NCBI GenBank assembly: GCA_032027085.1
Contig: JAVSMS010000001.1
Coordinates: 2,124,332-2,188,331, forward strand
Direction of reading: 5' to 3'
From: Pseudorhodoplanes sp.
GTDB taxonomy: Bacteria > Pseudomonadota > Alphaproteobacteria > Rhizobiales > Xanthobacteraceae
DNA length: 64,000 nt
This document shows, in pieces, positions 33,403 through 43,283 of this stretch. Both the position numbers and the translations under genes were made by a program. Under the pieces are notes generated by a model. It was not told the DNA's origin and made no database searches. It was given only the letters and a program-made list of their open reading frames with translations. The stretch's first letter is position 1, and each line of letters starts with the position of its first letter.

Positions 33403-33840
33403 TCAATTCGTCCGCAAGGCGGCGAGGACAAGAGGCAGGGGCTCGATGCCGGCTGCGACCGCAAGTCGCGCAAGGGGGACGCCTGCAATCGTCGCAGTTT
33501 CCGCTTCCGGCTGCGGCAAGCGGTCGGCGTCAAGCGCGGCCAGATCGACAACCCAGCCAACCACGGCGAGTGGCTCGAACGGCAGGCGCCGGATTCCCAC
33601 ACCTCGGACCTCGATCAATCCCTTCAACTGCTCCGGAGGCCGCACCAGCAACTGGCCATTCACGGCCTCCACACAGGCCCGATCGTCGGTCACCAGCCGG
33701 GCAAGCGGAAGCAGGCCGGCGACGCCGGCATCAAGCAGCCCCAATACCAGACGCGATTTTCCGGAACCGGCCGGGCCGCGAATGAGCATCGCCCGGGCGC
33801 CGATCAGGACCGCCGATGCATGAATGGTGGAACCGGTCAC
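33403..33840 (-). CDS. hprK: HPr kinase/phosphorylase, short alphaproteobacterial form
   Basis: This 145-aa protein corresponds to the C-terminal catalytic domain of HprK only. It has the P-loop RGPAGSGKSRL, the acidic pair in LVTDDRA, and the HprK signature region LIEVRGVGIRRL. The truncated form is normal in Hyphomicrobiales; firmicute enzymes have about 310 residues. It phosphorylates the regulatory serine of HPr in response to metabolite state. A GTG start is used, three bases after the chvG stop, so it is coupled to chvG. Confidence 0.93.
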   Translation of the reverse strand: MTGSTIHASAVLIGARAMLIRGPAGSGKSRLVLGLLDAGVAGLLPLARLVTDDRACVEAVNGQLLVRPPEQLKGLIEVRGVGIRRLPFEPLAVVGWVVDLAALDADRLPQPEAETATIAGVPLARLAVAAGIEPLPLVLAALRTN

Positions 33841-33842
33841 GG

Positions 33843-35627
33843 TCAGAGCGCCGGCAGGCGCACCGTGAAGCGGGCGCCGAGCACCAACGGAGCCGCGCCG
33901 TCATGGGTGGGAACGCCGAGCCGGTTTTCGGCGCGGATTTTGCCGCCATGCGCTTCGATGATCTGCTTGGAGATCGACAGGCCAAGGCCTGAATTCTGTC
34001 CGAAGCCCTGGTGCGGGCGATCGGTGTAGAAGCGCTCGAAGATCTTTTCCATTGCGTCGGGCCGGATGCCGGGCCCATCGTCGTCCACCACGATCTCGAT
34101 ATCCTGTTTCAGGCGCCGCGCGGTGACCCGCACATTGCCGCCCGCGGAGGAGAAGGAACGCGCATTTTCGATCAGATTGTCGATCACCTGACCGAGACGC
34201 GAATCGTGTCCCGGCGTCATGAAGGCGGATGGCCCGCCGCCTTCGAAGGCGAGCGAGACGGAGATACCGTCATTGTGACGGACCTCGTTCGCGACGCTGA
34301 CCACCGTGTTGAGCAACTGATGCAGGTCGACGGGTTCGGATTCCTGCCGCTGCAATTCGGCATCGAGCCGGCTGGCATCGGAGATGTCGGAGATCAGACG
34401 GTCGAGCCGCCGCACATCATGCTCGATCACCGCCAAGAGGCGAGCCTGGCTTTCCTTGGTCTTGGCCAGCGGCAAGGTCTCGACGGCGGAGCGCAGCGAC
34501 GTGAGCGGGTTCTTCAGTTCGTGCGCCACATCGGCGGCAAAGCTTTCGATCGCTTCGATGCGGCTATAGAGCGCATTGGTCATGTCGCGCAAGGTGCCGG
34601 AGAGATGCCCGATTTCGTCGCCTCGCTTGGTGAAATCCGGAATCTCCACGCGCGAGCGGATGCGCCGGCGCACATGTTCGGCAGCTTCCGCGAGCCGCCG
34701 CATGGGGCCCGCGATGGTGCGCGCCAGCAGCATCGACAGGATCACCATCACCGCCGCGCCGATCAGGAAGACCTTGAAAATCGCAAGCCGCTCGGCCTCG
34801 ACCATCTGGTCGATGTCGGCACCCTGCGTTGACAGCAGGATGGCGCCGCGGATGGCGCGGAATCGCTGCACGGGCGCCGCGACCGATACGATGACTTCGC
34901 CGCGTGAATTGATGCGCACCACGCTGGCTTTCTGTCCGGTCAACGCCGCGGCGACTTCCGGATAACCCTTGCCGTTGGCGGCGCCCAATTCCTGGTAGAT
35001 GGGCAAATCGCCGCGCGCGAGCCATTTGCGGATTGAATTCCATTGCTTCTCGAAGAAGCCGGGTTTTTCGGCGCCGGGCGCCGGCAGATCGAAGCGCAGT
35101 ACATCGCCGCGGCCATAGAGATTGCGGCTGTCGAGCAGCAGCACGCCGTCATGATCGTAGATGCGGGCGCGCGTGTTGGTCGGCGAAATCAGCCGCCGCA
35201 GCACCGGCGCCACGCGTTCAGGATTAATCGGAAACTCGAAATTGTTCGCGGCCTCGTCGGACGGCCCGTAGGATTCGCCGACCTGCAATTCGAGCAGCTT
35301 GTCGGGATCGAGCGTGATCGCGTCGGTCTCGACCGTGGCCGATGCGGCAATCGCGCCGGCGATGATATCGGCCTGAACCAGAAGGCTCTGCACCCGCGCT
35401 TCGATGAAGAAGGCGCGCGACTGCGACAGATAGAAAATGCCCATCACCAGCGCGAACAGGCCGGCGACGTTGAGAATGACAATGCGGCGGGTCAGACTTG
35501 ACGACGACTGCCCGATAATCGTCTGCCAATAACGCTGCAAACGCCCGACGCTTTTTTTCGGCGCCTCGGGCGCGGCTTTGGCCTCGGCCTCCGCCTGGGA
35601 CAGGATTATCTTGGTTCGATCGAGCAC
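33843..35627 (-). CDS. chvG: Sensor histidine kinase ChvG (ExoS/BvrS type)
   Basis: This 594-aa membrane kinase has a cytoplasmic N-terminal segment, TM1 at about 48-68, a periplasmic sensor region of some 210 residues, TM2 at about 283-303, a HAMP domain, then the phosphoacceptor His369 in FAADVAHELKNPLTSLRS. The ATPase domain has IDNLIENARSF (N box), VDDDGPGI (G1) and GLGLSISKQI (G2). ChvG senses acid and envelope conditions and, with ChvI, controls succinoglycan, motility and host-interaction genes in rhizobia, Agrobacterium and Brucella. It follows chvI by 120 bp and is coupled to hprK. Confidence 0.96.
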   Translation of the reverse strand: MLDRTKIILSQAEAEAKAAPEAPKKSVGRLQRYWQTIIGQSSSSLTRRIVILNVAGLFALVMGIFYLSQSRAFFIEARVQSLLVQADIIAGAIAASATVETDAITLDPDKLLELQVGESYGPSDEAANNFEFPINPERVAPVLRRLISPTNTRARIYDHDGVLLLDSRNLYGRGDVLRFDLPAPGAEKPGFFEKQWNSIRKWLARGDLPIYQELGAANGKGYPEVAAALTGQKASVVRINSRGEVIVSVAAPVQRFRAIRGAILLSTQGADIDQMVEAERLAIFKVFLIGAAVMVILSMLLARTIAGPMRRLAEAAEHVRRRIRSRVEIPDFTKRGDEIGHLSGTLRDMTNALYSRIEAIESFAADVAHELKNPLTSLRSAVETLPLAKTKESQARLLAVIEHDVRRLDRLISDISDASRLDAELQRQESEPVDLHQLLNTVVSVANEVRHNDGISVSLAFEGGGPSAFMTPGHDSRLGQVIDNLIENARSFSSAGGNVRVTARRLKQDIEIVVDDDGPGIRPDAMEKIFERFYTDRPHQGFGQNSGLGLSISKQIIEAHGGKIRAENRLGVPTHDGAAPLVLGARFTVRLPAL

Positions 35628-35747
35628 GTGCTGGCGTCTGCCCTGCTGTGGTCCGTGCCGCCCCCGTTTGCACGCAAGAGTCGCAGTCTAACGCAAGCCA
35701 GTGGAGCCGTCACACCGTCCGTTGCCTGGATCCCGTCCAGACGCTTT

Positions 35748-36449
35748 TCAGGCTTCCTTGAAGCGGTAGCCCACGCCGTAAAGGGTTTCGATCATGTCGA
35801 AGTCGTCGTCGACCACCTTGAATTTCTTGCGCAGCCGCTTGATGTGGCTGTCGATGGTGCGGTCATCGACATAGACCTGATCATCGTAAGCCGCGTCCAT
35901 CAGCGCATTGCGGCTCTTCACCACGCCCGGGCGGCTGGCCAGCGCCTGCAGGATCAGGAATTCGGTCACGGTGAGAGTGACCGGCTCGCCTTTCCAGGTG
36001 CAGGTGTGGCGCTCCGGGTCCATGCGCAGCAGCCCGCGTTCGAGCACCTTGGCGGTGTCAGTCTCGCGCGGCGCGCTGCCGTCCTTCGGGGTGCCGCGGC
36101 GGAGGACCGCCTTGACGCGTTCGACCAGCAGCCGCTGCGAGAAAGGTTTGCGGATGAAATCGTCGGCGCCCATTTTCAGGCCGAACAATTCGTCGATCTC
36201 CTCGTCCTTTGAGGTGAGGAAGATCACCGGCATGTCGGTTTTCTGGCGCACGCGGCGCAGCAGTTCCATGCCGTCCATGCGCGGCATCTTGATGTCGAGA
36301 ATGGCAAGATCGGGCGGCGACGACTTGAAGCCGTCGAGAGCAGACGCGCCGTCGGTGTAAGTCATGATCCGATATCCCTCCGCTTCCAGGGCGATGGAGA
36401 CGGAAGTCAGGATGTTGCGGTCGTCGTCGACGAGAGCGATGGTCGGCAT
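35748..36449 (-). CDS. chvI: Response regulator ChvI (OmpR family)
   Basis: From the ATG at 36449 (GAAAAGGG upstream) the protein has 233 residues. The receiver domain has the acidic pocket VDDD near residues 8-10, phospho-acceptor Asp52 in [13 protein letters not shown], and the lysine in FIRKPF. The OmpR-type winged helix follows at about 135-230 ([31 protein letters not shown]). It is phosphorylated by ChvG and regulates envelope and acid-response genes. The ORF is open to 36500, but the conserved N-terminus [10 protein letters not shown] marks the start. Confidence 0.96.
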   Translation of the reverse strand: MPTIALVDDDRNILTSVSIALEAEGYRIMTYTDGASALDGFKSSPPDLAILDIKMPRMDGMELLRRVRQKTDMPVIFLTSKDEEIDELFGLKMGADDFIRKPFSQRLLVERVKAVLRRGTPKDGSAPRETDTAKVLERGLLRMDPERHTCTWKGEPVTLTVTEFLILQALASRPGVVKSRNALMDAAYDDQVYVDDRTIDSHIKRLRKKFKVVDDDFDMIETLYGVGYRFKEA

Positions 36450-36631
36450 GAGCCCTTTTCCAGTGGTGGTAAAAGAATCCCCGGGCTGTGAAGCCTGCAA
36501 AGCTGGGCCGAAATGTGACTATTCGGCAACAACTATATGATTCTACAGGGACGACAATTCTAGCCCCAAATGGTTCCCAATGCCGCCATTATTCGTGAGA
36601 GTTAACGGCAGCACCCGTTAGGACCCAAGAT

Positions 36632-37357
36632 ATGCAGCCAAACGCGGATTTCGACCCCAAAAAAGCGGTTCGCAAGCTTTTGCGGGAAAGCCGCTCCGGG
36701 GCCCTTGCGACGCTGTTGCCGGATTCAGGCTCCCCCTATTGCTCGCTGGTCAACGTGGCGACCGCCTTCGACGGCGCGCCGCTGCTGCTGATCTCGAATC
36801 TGGCGCTGCATACCCGCAATATCCTTGCCGACGATCGCGTCTCGCTGATGCTCGACGAGCGCAAGGAGGGCGATCCGCTGCAAGGTGCGCGCGTGACGCT
36901 GACGGGGCGCGCCGGCGTGACGCAGGATCAGAATGACGTCCGGCGCTATCTCGCGCGTCAGCCGGAATCGGAAATGTTTGCCGGCTTTGCCGATTTTGCG
37001 TTCTACCGCATCGCCATCGACGGCGCGCATCTGGTCGCCGGGTTCGGCCGCATCATCGATCTAAAGCCAGCCGACATCCTCGTCGATCTTGTGGGCGCGG
37101 ATGATCTTCTCGCTGCGGAAGCCAGCGCCGTCGCGCACATGAATACAGATCACGCCGATGCTGTGCGGCTCTATGCGACCAAGCTGCTGGGCGCGCCGGA
37201 CGGAGATTGGAGCTGCGTCGGCTTCGATCCCGAGGGTATGGAATTGCAGAATGGACGGACGGCATTGCGGTTATCGTTTCCGCAGCGCATCGCCGGCGCC
37301 GGACAGTTGCGCCAGGTGCTGAAGCAATTGGCAGAAGACGCACGAAAAAAAAGCTGA
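36632..37357 (+). CDS. HugZ-like FMN/heme-binding split-barrel protein
   Basis: This 241-aa protein has an N-terminal pyridoxamine-5'-phosphate oxidase-like split barrel (about residues 10-150, with SGALATLLPDSGSPYCSLVN and ISNLALHTRNILADDRVSL) and a C-terminal DUF2470 domain (about 160-235, with AVAHMNTDHADAVRLYA). This is the arrangement of HugZ/HutZ-type proteins, some of which degrade or bind heme. The MNxDHxDA motif of the C-terminal domain is intact. It is divergent from chvI. Heme-related function is a family inference; no heme transport genes are adjacent. Confidence 0.8.
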   Translation: MQPNADFDPKKAVRKLLRESRSGALATLLPDSGSPYCSLVNVATAFDGAPLLLISNLALHTRNILADDRVSLMLDERKEGDPLQGARVTLTGRAGVTQDQNDVRRYLARQPESEMFAGFADFAFYRIAIDGAHLVAGFGRIIDLKPADILVDLVGADDLLAAEASAVAHMNTDHADAVRLYATKLLGAPDGDWSCVGFDPEGMELQNGRTALRLSFPQRIAGAGQLRQVLKQLAEDARKKS

Positions 37358-37593
37358 CCGGCCGCCGTGTCATTCCTCACCTTGCGGCTCGTCCTGCGGT
37401 TTGATGCGGTGCAACAGATCGCGGACGCCGCAGCATGAAACCATTTTCGGCCAAAAGACTTGGCATCTCGTCCCTCACGCTCTAAGAGGTCGCGCCGCCC
37501 CGGCAGGGGCGCTATAATTTTTTGCCGCGCTACCGACCTTCGGCGTTCATGGGACCGGCCAGTCATGGCCGGACGCGTTTCGGGAGGATATCC

Positions 37594-39213
37594 GTGCAAG
37601 AGACTGGCATTCGGAATAAGGCCTTTGGCGCCGACAAATTCGGCCTCAAGGATCTCGCTGCTGTTCACTGGAATCTGACCGAGGCGCCGCTCTATGAGCA
37701 CGCCATCACGGCGCGTGAAGGCAACATCGTCGCGGGCGGCGCGCTCTGCGCCGAAACCGGTCACCACACCGGCCGTTCCCCCAAAGACAAGCACACGGTG
37801 GTCGACGATCTCACGCGCGACAGCGTCTGGTGGGACGGCAACCGCAAGATGTCGAAGGAGCATTTCGAGAACCTGTACCTTGACTTTCTCGCGCATTGCA
37901 AAGGCAAGACGCTGTTCGCGCAGGATCTTTATGGCGGCGCCGATCCGGCCTATCGCATCAAGGTGCGCGTGTTTACCGAGCTCGCCTGGCACTCGCTGTT
38001 CATTCGCACGCTGCTGATCCGGCCGAACCAGTTCGAAGTCGAAAGCTTTGCGCCGGAGATGACCATCATCGACCTGCCGTCGTTCCGGCCCGACGCCAAG
38101 CGTCACGGCGGTCGCGAAGGCTCCGACACCATGGTCGCGATCGACTTCTCGCGGAAGATCGTGCTGATCTGCGGCTCGTCATATGCCGGCGAGATGAAGA
38201 AGTCGGTGTTCACGACGCTCAACTTTTATCTGCCAGCGCAGGGCGTGATGCCGATGCATTGCTCGGCCAATGTCGGACATAACGGCGACAGCGCGCTGTT
38301 CTTCGGCCTCTCCGGCACCGGCAAGACGACGCTGTCGGCCGATCCCAACCGCATCCTGATCGGTGACGACGAAACCGGCTGGGGCCCGAACGGTATCTTC
38401 AATTTCGAAGGCGGCTGCTACGCGAAATGCGTCAATCTCACCTACGAGAACGAGCCGCAGATCTGGGACGCCACCAACCGGTTCGGCGCGATCCTGGAGA
38501 ATGTGGTGTTTGATCCTGTCACGCGCGTGCCGGATTACACCGACATTTCCAAGACTGAGAATACCCGCTCGGCTTATCCGCTGGAGTCGATCCCGAATGC
38601 GTCGCGCACCGGCTGCGCCGGCCATCCGAAGAATGTGATCTTCCTCACCGCCGACGCCTTTGGCGTGATGCCGCCGATCGCGAGGCTGACGCCGGCGCAG
38701 GCGATGTATCACTTCCTGTCCGGCTACACCGCGAAGGTCGCGGGCACCGAGAAGGGTCTTGTCGGTGTGCAGCCGGAATTCTCGACCTGCTTCGGCGCAC
38801 CGTTCCTGCCGCGTCCGCCGGCCGAGTATGGCAACCTGTTCCGCAAATACATCACCGATCACAATGTCGATTGCTGGCTGGTGAATTCCGGCTGGACTGG
38901 CGGCAAATATGGCGAAGGTCGCCGCATGCCGATCAAGGCGACGCGCGGGCTGGTCACCGCGGCGCTCGACGGCTCGCTGAAGAATGCATCATTCCGCACC
39001 GATCCTTATTTCGGTTTCGCGGTCCCGACTTCGGTGCCCGGCATCGAGCCGCATCTGCTCTATCCGATGAAGACCTGGAAGGACAAAGCCGCCTTCGACA
39101 AGACCGCGCGTGACCTCGTGAAGATGTTCCAGGACAACTTCACGAAGTTCGAGGATAAGGTCGAGGCCGATGTCCGCGCCGCGGCGCCGGAAGTACGGCT
39201 GGCGGCGGAGTAG
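37594..39213 (+). CDS. pckA: Phosphoenolpyruvate carboxykinase (ATP)
   Basis: This 539-aa enzyme has the substrate-site motif [11 protein letters not shown], the metal site [17 protein letters not shown], the kinase-1a P-loop [15 protein letters not shown], and [11 protein letters not shown] (kinase 2). It converts oxaloacetate to PEP for gluconeogenesis, the main route when cells grow on C4-dicarboxylates. A GTG at 37594 behind GGGAGGA gives the usual N-terminus; the longer open frame from 37522 is not supported. The pckA-chvI-chvG neighbourhood is typical of Hyphomicrobiales, where ChvI is reported to affect pckA. A strong terminator follows. Confidence 0.97.
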   Translation: MQETGIRNKAFGADKFGLKDLAAVHWNLTEAPLYEHAITAREGNIVAGGALCAETGHHTGRSPKDKHTVVDDLTRDSVWWDGNRKMSKEHFENLYLDFLAHCKGKTLFAQDLYGGADPAYRIKVRVFTELAWHSLFIRTLLIRPNQFEVESFAPEMTIIDLPSFRPDAKRHGGREGSDTMVAIDFSRKIVLICGSSYAGEMKKSVFTTLNFYLPAQGVMPMHCSANVGHNGDSALFFGLSGTGKTTLSADPNRILIGDDETGWGPNGIFNFEGGCYAKCVNLTYENEPQIWDATNRFGAILENVVFDPVTRVPDYTDISKTENTRSAYPLESIPNASRTGCAGHPKNVIFLTADAFGVMPPIARLTPAQAMYHFLSGYTAKVAGTEKGLVGVQPEFSTCFGAPFLPRPPAEYGNLFRKYITDHNVDCWLVNSGWTGGKYGEGRRMPIKATRGLVTAALDGSLKNASFRTDPYFGFAVPTSVPGIEPHLLYPMKTWKDKAAFDKTARDLVKMFQDNFTKFEDKVEADVRAAAPEVRLAAE

Positions 39214-39334
39214 TGTTGTCATCGGCCGCGCCCGTTCTCGGGTTTATCCGGGATCGGCTCTTGAGGTGGACAAGTCGGTGCAGACGCTGGTGATGACTGG
39301 AGCCCCGCTTTCGTGCGGCAAGATAAAGAGATAA

Positions 39335-39364
39335 GGGCGGCCTTTTGGCCGCCCCTATTTTATT
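39335..39364. terminator. Rho-independent terminator, probably bidirectional
   Basis: GGGCGGCC-TTTT-GGCCGCCC (39335-39354) is an 8-bp perfect stem with a T4 loop, followed by CTATTTTATT on the plus strand. It is about 120 bp past the pckA stop and overlaps the end of the convergent DUF1772 gene's downstream region. On the minus strand it is followed by TTATCTCTTTATC, so it can serve both genes. Confidence 0.85.
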
Positions 39365-39866
39365 CCCCAATTGCGATCGCCGTGACGAGCAGGATCAGGC
39401 TCGCCATTCCCAACGCGGTGCGCAGAACATGCGAATATTCCCAGCGGTCGCGCAATTGCGTCCAGTTCGGCTCATGCGTTGAGTGATCGCCACTGCGTGA
39501 ACCCAATCCGAAAAAGGCCGCGCCCGCCGCTTTCAGCTTGACGTCCTTGAGCCAGAAATTGTTCACAGGGTGCGTCAGCAGCCAATAAGCCGCGTGCATG
39601 GCCGCGAGCGCAAGAAGCGCGGCGCCGATCAACCAGAAGGAATCGCTGCCGAACGGTGTCAGAACGAGCAGACCGATCAGCAGCAGCAGGCCGAGCGGTT
39701 CCGCGGCACCGCCGATCGTGAAGCCCGGATAATAAATCTGCTGAACAGCCAGATACTGGTCTTTCGGCAGTCGGAGCTTGCCGGGCAGCTCAAGCGCATG
39801 TGCCAGCGCCAACGCCACGGCAATGACCACTCCAAGAACAGTTACGACCTGGTAGGCAACAAACAT
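39360..39866 (-). CDS. DUF1772 (anthrone oxygenase-like) membrane protein
   Basis: This 168-aa protein has four predicted transmembrane segments and the DUF1772 features: the N-terminal helix followed by AHALELPGKLRLP, the YYPGFTIGGAAEPLG segment, and a C-terminal WEYSHVLRTALGM. Bacterial members are of unknown function; some fungal and actinobacterial relatives act with polyketide oxygenation. No biosynthetic partner genes are present, so only the family can be given. It lies 16 bp downstream of the LTXXQ-protein gene. Confidence 0.8.
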   Translation of the reverse strand: MFVAYQVVTVLGVVIAVALALAHALELPGKLRLPKDQYLAVQQIYYPGFTIGGAAEPLGLLLLIGLLVLTPFGSDSFWLIGAALLALAAMHAAYWLLTHPVNNFWLKDVKLKAAGAAFFGLGSRSGDHSTHEPNWTQLRDRWEYSHVLRTALGMASLILLVTAIAIGE

Positions 39867-39882
39867 GGAGAGGCCGTCCGGA

Positions 39883-41766
39883 TCAATTCGCCCGCTGCGC
39901 CTGCTGACCCAGAGTGTTGAACTGCGCCTTCTGCTCGTTGCTCAGCGACGCATAGAATTCCGACAATGCCGGTTGCACTGTTCGCGCCGCTTGCAATAAC
40001 GCGTCCAGGCGTTTCTCCATAACTTCCAGCCGACCGGAGGGTGTTAGCGGAATAGGATCGGGACATGCGGCCTGCAGCAATTCGACCGCGCTGCTGGTGG
40101 CGAGGCTGAGCTTGTCGAGTTTTTCTCGCTGGGCGTCGCTTGGCCTGATCGCTTCCTCGATTTCCGCGATCGGCAGGTCGACGAGCCCTGGCTTCGCGTC
40201 GCCGCAGCCTTTCGCGTCGGGTTGCGGTTCGCGCAGCACCCGCTTGCGCTCATCGGCCGCCAGCTCTTCCGGCCCGATCGCCGTGAAGCGTGCTTTCTGC
40301 TCGTCGCTCAATGAATTGTAGAAGGCGTCCAATGCCGGCCGCACGATCCGCACCGCATGCAAGGTCGCCTCGACCCGGCGTGTCATGGCGGCGAGACGGC
40401 CGGTCGGCGTCAGCGCGATGTCCTCATCGCAGGACGCTTTGAAGGCGGCTGCGGCATCCGCCGCGGCGTGCTTCAGCTCTTCCAGCAGGCGCTTCTGTTC
40501 GCCGTCGGGCTTGACCGCCTGCTCGATCTGCGTGAACGGCCAGGCGGTAATGCCTTTGCCGGGTTCGGCGCAAAGCTGCGCCGCCGATCGCGTCGTGCCG
40601 CGCGGCAAGGCGCGTCGTGGCGAGGGCGGGGCGCTGCCAGTCGTGCCGGGGATTGAGGCGGTTTCGTATTCGACATAGGGATTGCCGTAGCCCCAGAACA
40701 CGCCGTCGAAGAAATCATCATACACATAGGCCCAGTAGGCCTCGTCATAGGCGTAAGGCCAGTAGGTGTATTCGAAGATGTCGGAATAGGCGTAAGGGTA
40801 AAAGACAGGGCCAAACCAGGCGACGAAAGCGGCGCGCTTGCCGCGGCGCCAGGCGTGACGGGCGGCGGCGCGCGCGAGCCGGGCCTCGCGCCGGTCGGCG
40901 CGGTTGTGGAAACGCGCGGCGAAGCGGCCTTCGCGTGCAGCTTCGATACGTTCCTTGCGGCGATCAAGACGACGCTGGTCGCGTGCAACCGCGTTCTGGT
41001 CAACAGCCTGCTGGCGCTGCAACGCCTGGCGGCGATTTTCCCGTTGTTCGGCTCGGAGATTTTGCACTTGCTGACGCTGCTGCGCGCGTAATTCGCGGCG
41101 CTCGCCGCGACTCAAATTTCTGCCGCGCAATTCCTGCCGCTGCTTCGCCTGCAACTGACGCAACTCGCGGCGTTCCTGCTGCTGCAACTGCCGCTCCTGC
41201 TGACGTTGCGCGGCGCGCGATTGCTGGGTTTGAACGGCGCGTGCCGCCCGATCCTGCGGTTCGGCACGGCCCGGACGCTGGGCCTCGCGGCGCTCAATTC
41301 TCTCCTGCCGCCGCAGCGCGCGCTGTTCGATCCGCTGCTGACGTTGCTCAATCCGTTGTTGCCGTCGCTCGGCGGCGCGCGGTCTCCACTCCGGAGCGGG
41401 GCGTCCTGCTGCCCGCGGCGCAGGCGCGGCGCGGGGAGGCGCGGCATGCCGCTGCGGAGCTGCGCGCTGTGGTGCGGCCATGCGTGGCGGAGCAGCTCGT
41501 GGTGGTGCAGCCATCCGAGGAGGCGGCGCGGCGCGTGGTGGCGCAGCCATGCGCGGTGGTGCAGACATGCGGGGCGGCGGTGCCGCGCGTGCCGGCGCTG
41601 ACATACGCGGCGGCGGGGCGGCCCGGGGTGCGGCGGGGGCAGGACGTGCCGCCGGTGCCGGCCCGGGGGCCGCAGCGCCAGGTCCTCGCCGCTCGGCGGA
41701 CACCGGTTCTGCCCACAGGGCAGCCAGCAACAGCGATGCCGCGATCACACGGAAACTCAACATCAT
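39883..41766 (-). CDS. Exported Spy/CpxP-like LTXXQ protein with Pro/Ala and Arg/Gln repeats
   Basis: From an ATG at 41766 the protein has 627 residues with a signal peptide (VIAASLLLAALWAEPVSA). It then has an Ala/Pro/Arg/Met tract of repeated APPRMAAPPRA-type units (about residues 30-130), a charged Arg/Gln/Glu region likely to be a long helix or coiled coil (about 130-300), an aromatic Tyr/Asp/Trp-rich patch (YPYAYSDIFEYTYWPYAYDE), and two C-terminal LTXXQ-like domains with LSDEQKARFTAIG and LSNEQKAQFNTLG. LTXXQ domains resemble periplasmic chaperones Spy and CpxP. Ordinary hyphomicrobial LTXXQ proteins share the C-terminal part. The function is unknown; envelope or metal stress is possible. 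Confidence 0.8.
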   Translation of the reverse strand: MMLSFRVIAASLLLAALWAEPVSAERRGPGAAAPGPAPAARPAPAAPRAAPPPRMSAPARAAPPPRMSAPPRMAAPPRAAPPPRMAAPPRAAPPRMAAPQRAAPQRHAAPPRAAPAPRAAGRPAPEWRPRAAERRQQRIEQRQQRIEQRALRRQERIERREAQRPGRAEPQDRAARAVQTQQSRAAQRQQERQLQQQERRELRQLQAKQRQELRGRNLSRGERRELRAQQRQQVQNLRAEQRENRRQALQRQQAVDQNAVARDQRRLDRRKERIEAAREGRFAARFHNRADRREARLARAAARHAWRRGKRAAFVAWFGPVFYPYAYSDIFEYTYWPYAYDEAYWAYVYDDFFDGVFWGYGNPYVEYETASIPGTTGSAPPSPRRALPRGTTRSAAQLCAEPGKGITAWPFTQIEQAVKPDGEQKRLLEELKHAAADAAAAFKASCDEDIALTPTGRLAAMTRRVEATLHAVRIVRPALDAFYNSLSDEQKARFTAIGPEELAADERKRVLREPQPDAKGCGDAKPGLVDLPIAEIEEAIRPSDAQREKLDKLSLATSSAVELLQAACPDPIPLTPSGRLEVMEKRLDALLQAARTVQPALSEFYASLSNEQKAQFNTLGQQAQRAN

Positions 41767-41908
41767 CTTGTCCCCTTGCCGGGGTCGCCCACAAAGCAAA
41801 CCGGGGGCTTGCCTTATTTGTTCCCAGCGCCAATGAATGCAGGCTGAATTTCAAATGCGGCGAAAGCGCGCTCCCCCCATTACGCTTCCACGAAAGTAGA
41901 AAGACGGC

Positions 41909-43003
41909 ATGCAGGTATTGGTGATCGGCGCAGGCGTGGTCGGTCTGGCAGTGGCGCGCGCGGCGGCGCTCAAGGGTCATGACGTCATTGTTGCGGAAGC
42001 CGCGTCGTCAATCGGCACCGGAATTTCGTCGCGCAACAGCGAGGTCATCCATGCCGGCATGTATTATCCGACCGGATCGCGGCGCGCGCAGCATTGTCCT
42101 CGCGGCAACCGCATGTTGTATGATTTCTGCGCATCGCACGGCGTGCCTCACAAACGTTGCGGGAAACTGATCGTTGCCACCAACGAAGCCGAGCGCACGC
42201 GGCTCGAGCAGATCCGGGCGCAGGGTCTGACCAACGAAGTCGACGGCCTCGACATTATCGGCGGCAATGCTGCGCGCGACATGGAGCCGGAATTGTTCTG
42301 TGTCGCGGCCCTGTGGTCGCCGTCGACCGGCATCATCGACGGCCATGCCTATATGCTGGCGTTGCAGGGCGACATCGAAAGCCGCGGCGGCGCCATCGCC
42401 TTCGACACGCCGGTCAAGCGGCTGTCGACGGACGGCAAGACCTGGCAGGTCGTTTTCGGCGGCAAGGAGCCTGGCACGCTCGATGTCGACGCGGTGGTGA
42501 ATTCGGCGGGCCTGCGTGCGCAGGCGCTGGCGTACAAGATCGAAGGCTATCCAACGCAACGCATTCCTCGCCTTGTCCTCGCGAAGGGGAATTATTTCAG
42601 CTACACGGGCCGTCCCGTCTTCTCGCGTCTGATCTATCCGACGCCCGTCGACGGCGGGCTCGGCGTGCATGTGACGCTCGATCTCGCCGGACGCATGCGC
42701 TTTGGTCCCGATGTCGAATGGATCGAGGAAGAGGATTACAATGTCGATCCGGGGCGCGCGGCGTCGTTTTATGCGCGCATCCGCACCTATTGGCCCTCGC
42801 TCGCCGATGACACGCTGATCCCGGATTATTGCGGGATTCGTCCGAAGCTGACCGGCCCGGGGCAGCCGCCGGCCGATTTCATGATCGACACGCCGGCGGA
42901 TCACAAGATGCCGGGGCTGGTAAATCTGTTCGGGATCGAATCGCCGGGTCTGACGTCGTCGCTGTCGCTCGCGGACGAAGTCGTTTCCTATCTCGAGAAC
43001 TGA
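41909..43003 (+). CDS. FAD-dependent oxidoreductase, L-2-hydroxyglutarate oxidase-like (intact copy)
   Basis: This 364-aa DAAO-fold flavoprotein starts with the FAD loop VLVIGAGVVGLAVARA and has ISSRNSEVIHAGMYYP, a typical motif of L-2-hydroxyglutarate oxidase/dehydrogenase (LhgO/L2HGDH), LWSPSTGIIDGHAY, and GIESPGLTSSLSLADEV at the C-terminal FAD contact. Such enzymes oxidise 2-hydroxy acids to 2-oxo acids and pass electrons to quinone or oxygen. It precedes a TRAP transporter operon on the same strand, suggesting a shared organic-acid substrate. A damaged second copy follows the operon. The last 375 bp are almost identical to that copy, so the 3' end may have been converted. Confidence 0.88.
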   Translation: MQVLVIGAGVVGLAVARAAALKGHDVIVAEAASSIGTGISSRNSEVIHAGMYYPTGSRRAQHCPRGNRMLYDFCASHGVPHKRCGKLIVATNEAERTRLEQIRAQGLTNEVDGLDIIGGNAARDMEPELFCVAALWSPSTGIIDGHAYMLALQGDIESRGGAIAFDTPVKRLSTDGKTWQVVFGGKEPGTLDVDAVVNSAGLRAQALAYKIEGYPTQRIPRLVLAKGNYFSYTGRPVFSRLIYPTPVDGGLGVHVTLDLAGRMRFGPDVEWIEEEDYNVDPGRAASFYARIRTYWPSLADDTLIPDYCGIRPKLTGPGQPPADFMIDTPADHKMPGLVNLFGIESPGLTSSLSLADEVVSYLEN

Positions 43004-43132
43004 GGACGCAGATTGCGGGGCGGCACCGGGGTGGGCGCCTGAGCAGGCGCGGGTGCCTGGCCTTGCGCGGTGAGCGGCCTCATCGGTTCATAGCCCGGTA
43101 TGTCGTCGCCAGCCTCGCTGTCATGCGACGGC
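42629..43132. repeat. Direct repeat, left copy (about 504 bp, near-identical)
   Basis: This stretch matches 46812-47315 at constant offset with about four mismatches seen by eye. It covers the 3' third of the intact oxidoreductase gene and then 129 bp that, at the other locus, are the 3' end of a DUF2865 gene. Immediately upstream the two loci are clearly diverged, and downstream of 43132 they are unrelated. Confidence 0.9.
42988..43132 (-). pseudogene. Displaced 3' fragment of the DUF2865 gene
   Basis: Read on the minus strand, these 145 bp encode the last 47 or so residues of the DUF2865 protein found at 47171-47953 (DDIPGYEPMRPLTAQGQ ... PRNLRPQFSR) with the same stop codon. The rest of the gene is absent; unrelated sequence begins at 43133. 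It was evidently brought along with the converted or duplicated oxidoreductase end. Confidence 0.85.
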
Positions 43133-43283
43133 TAGCCTGCGAATTGTCCAAGCGATGCGCTTCCTCCGGTCGAACAGGCAGGCTAAGCTTTGTCCCACGA
43201 TCCGGGCCAATGCCCGGAAAGGCGGCCGCACCACCAGAACAAGAAGCCGCGACGATTCTTACTCGTCAGGGAGGGTATTCTCG

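Noticed and set aside
37513-37518. TATAAT upstream of pckA as a promoter -10 box
   Set aside because: No acceptable -35 hexamer lies 16-18 bp upstream (only GC-rich sequence), so it was not listed as a promoter.
43133-43185. TAGCCTGC/GCAGGCTA inverted repeat beside the left duplication end as insertion-sequence ends
   Set aside because: The arms are only 8 bp with 37 bp between them and no transposase; chance is likely.
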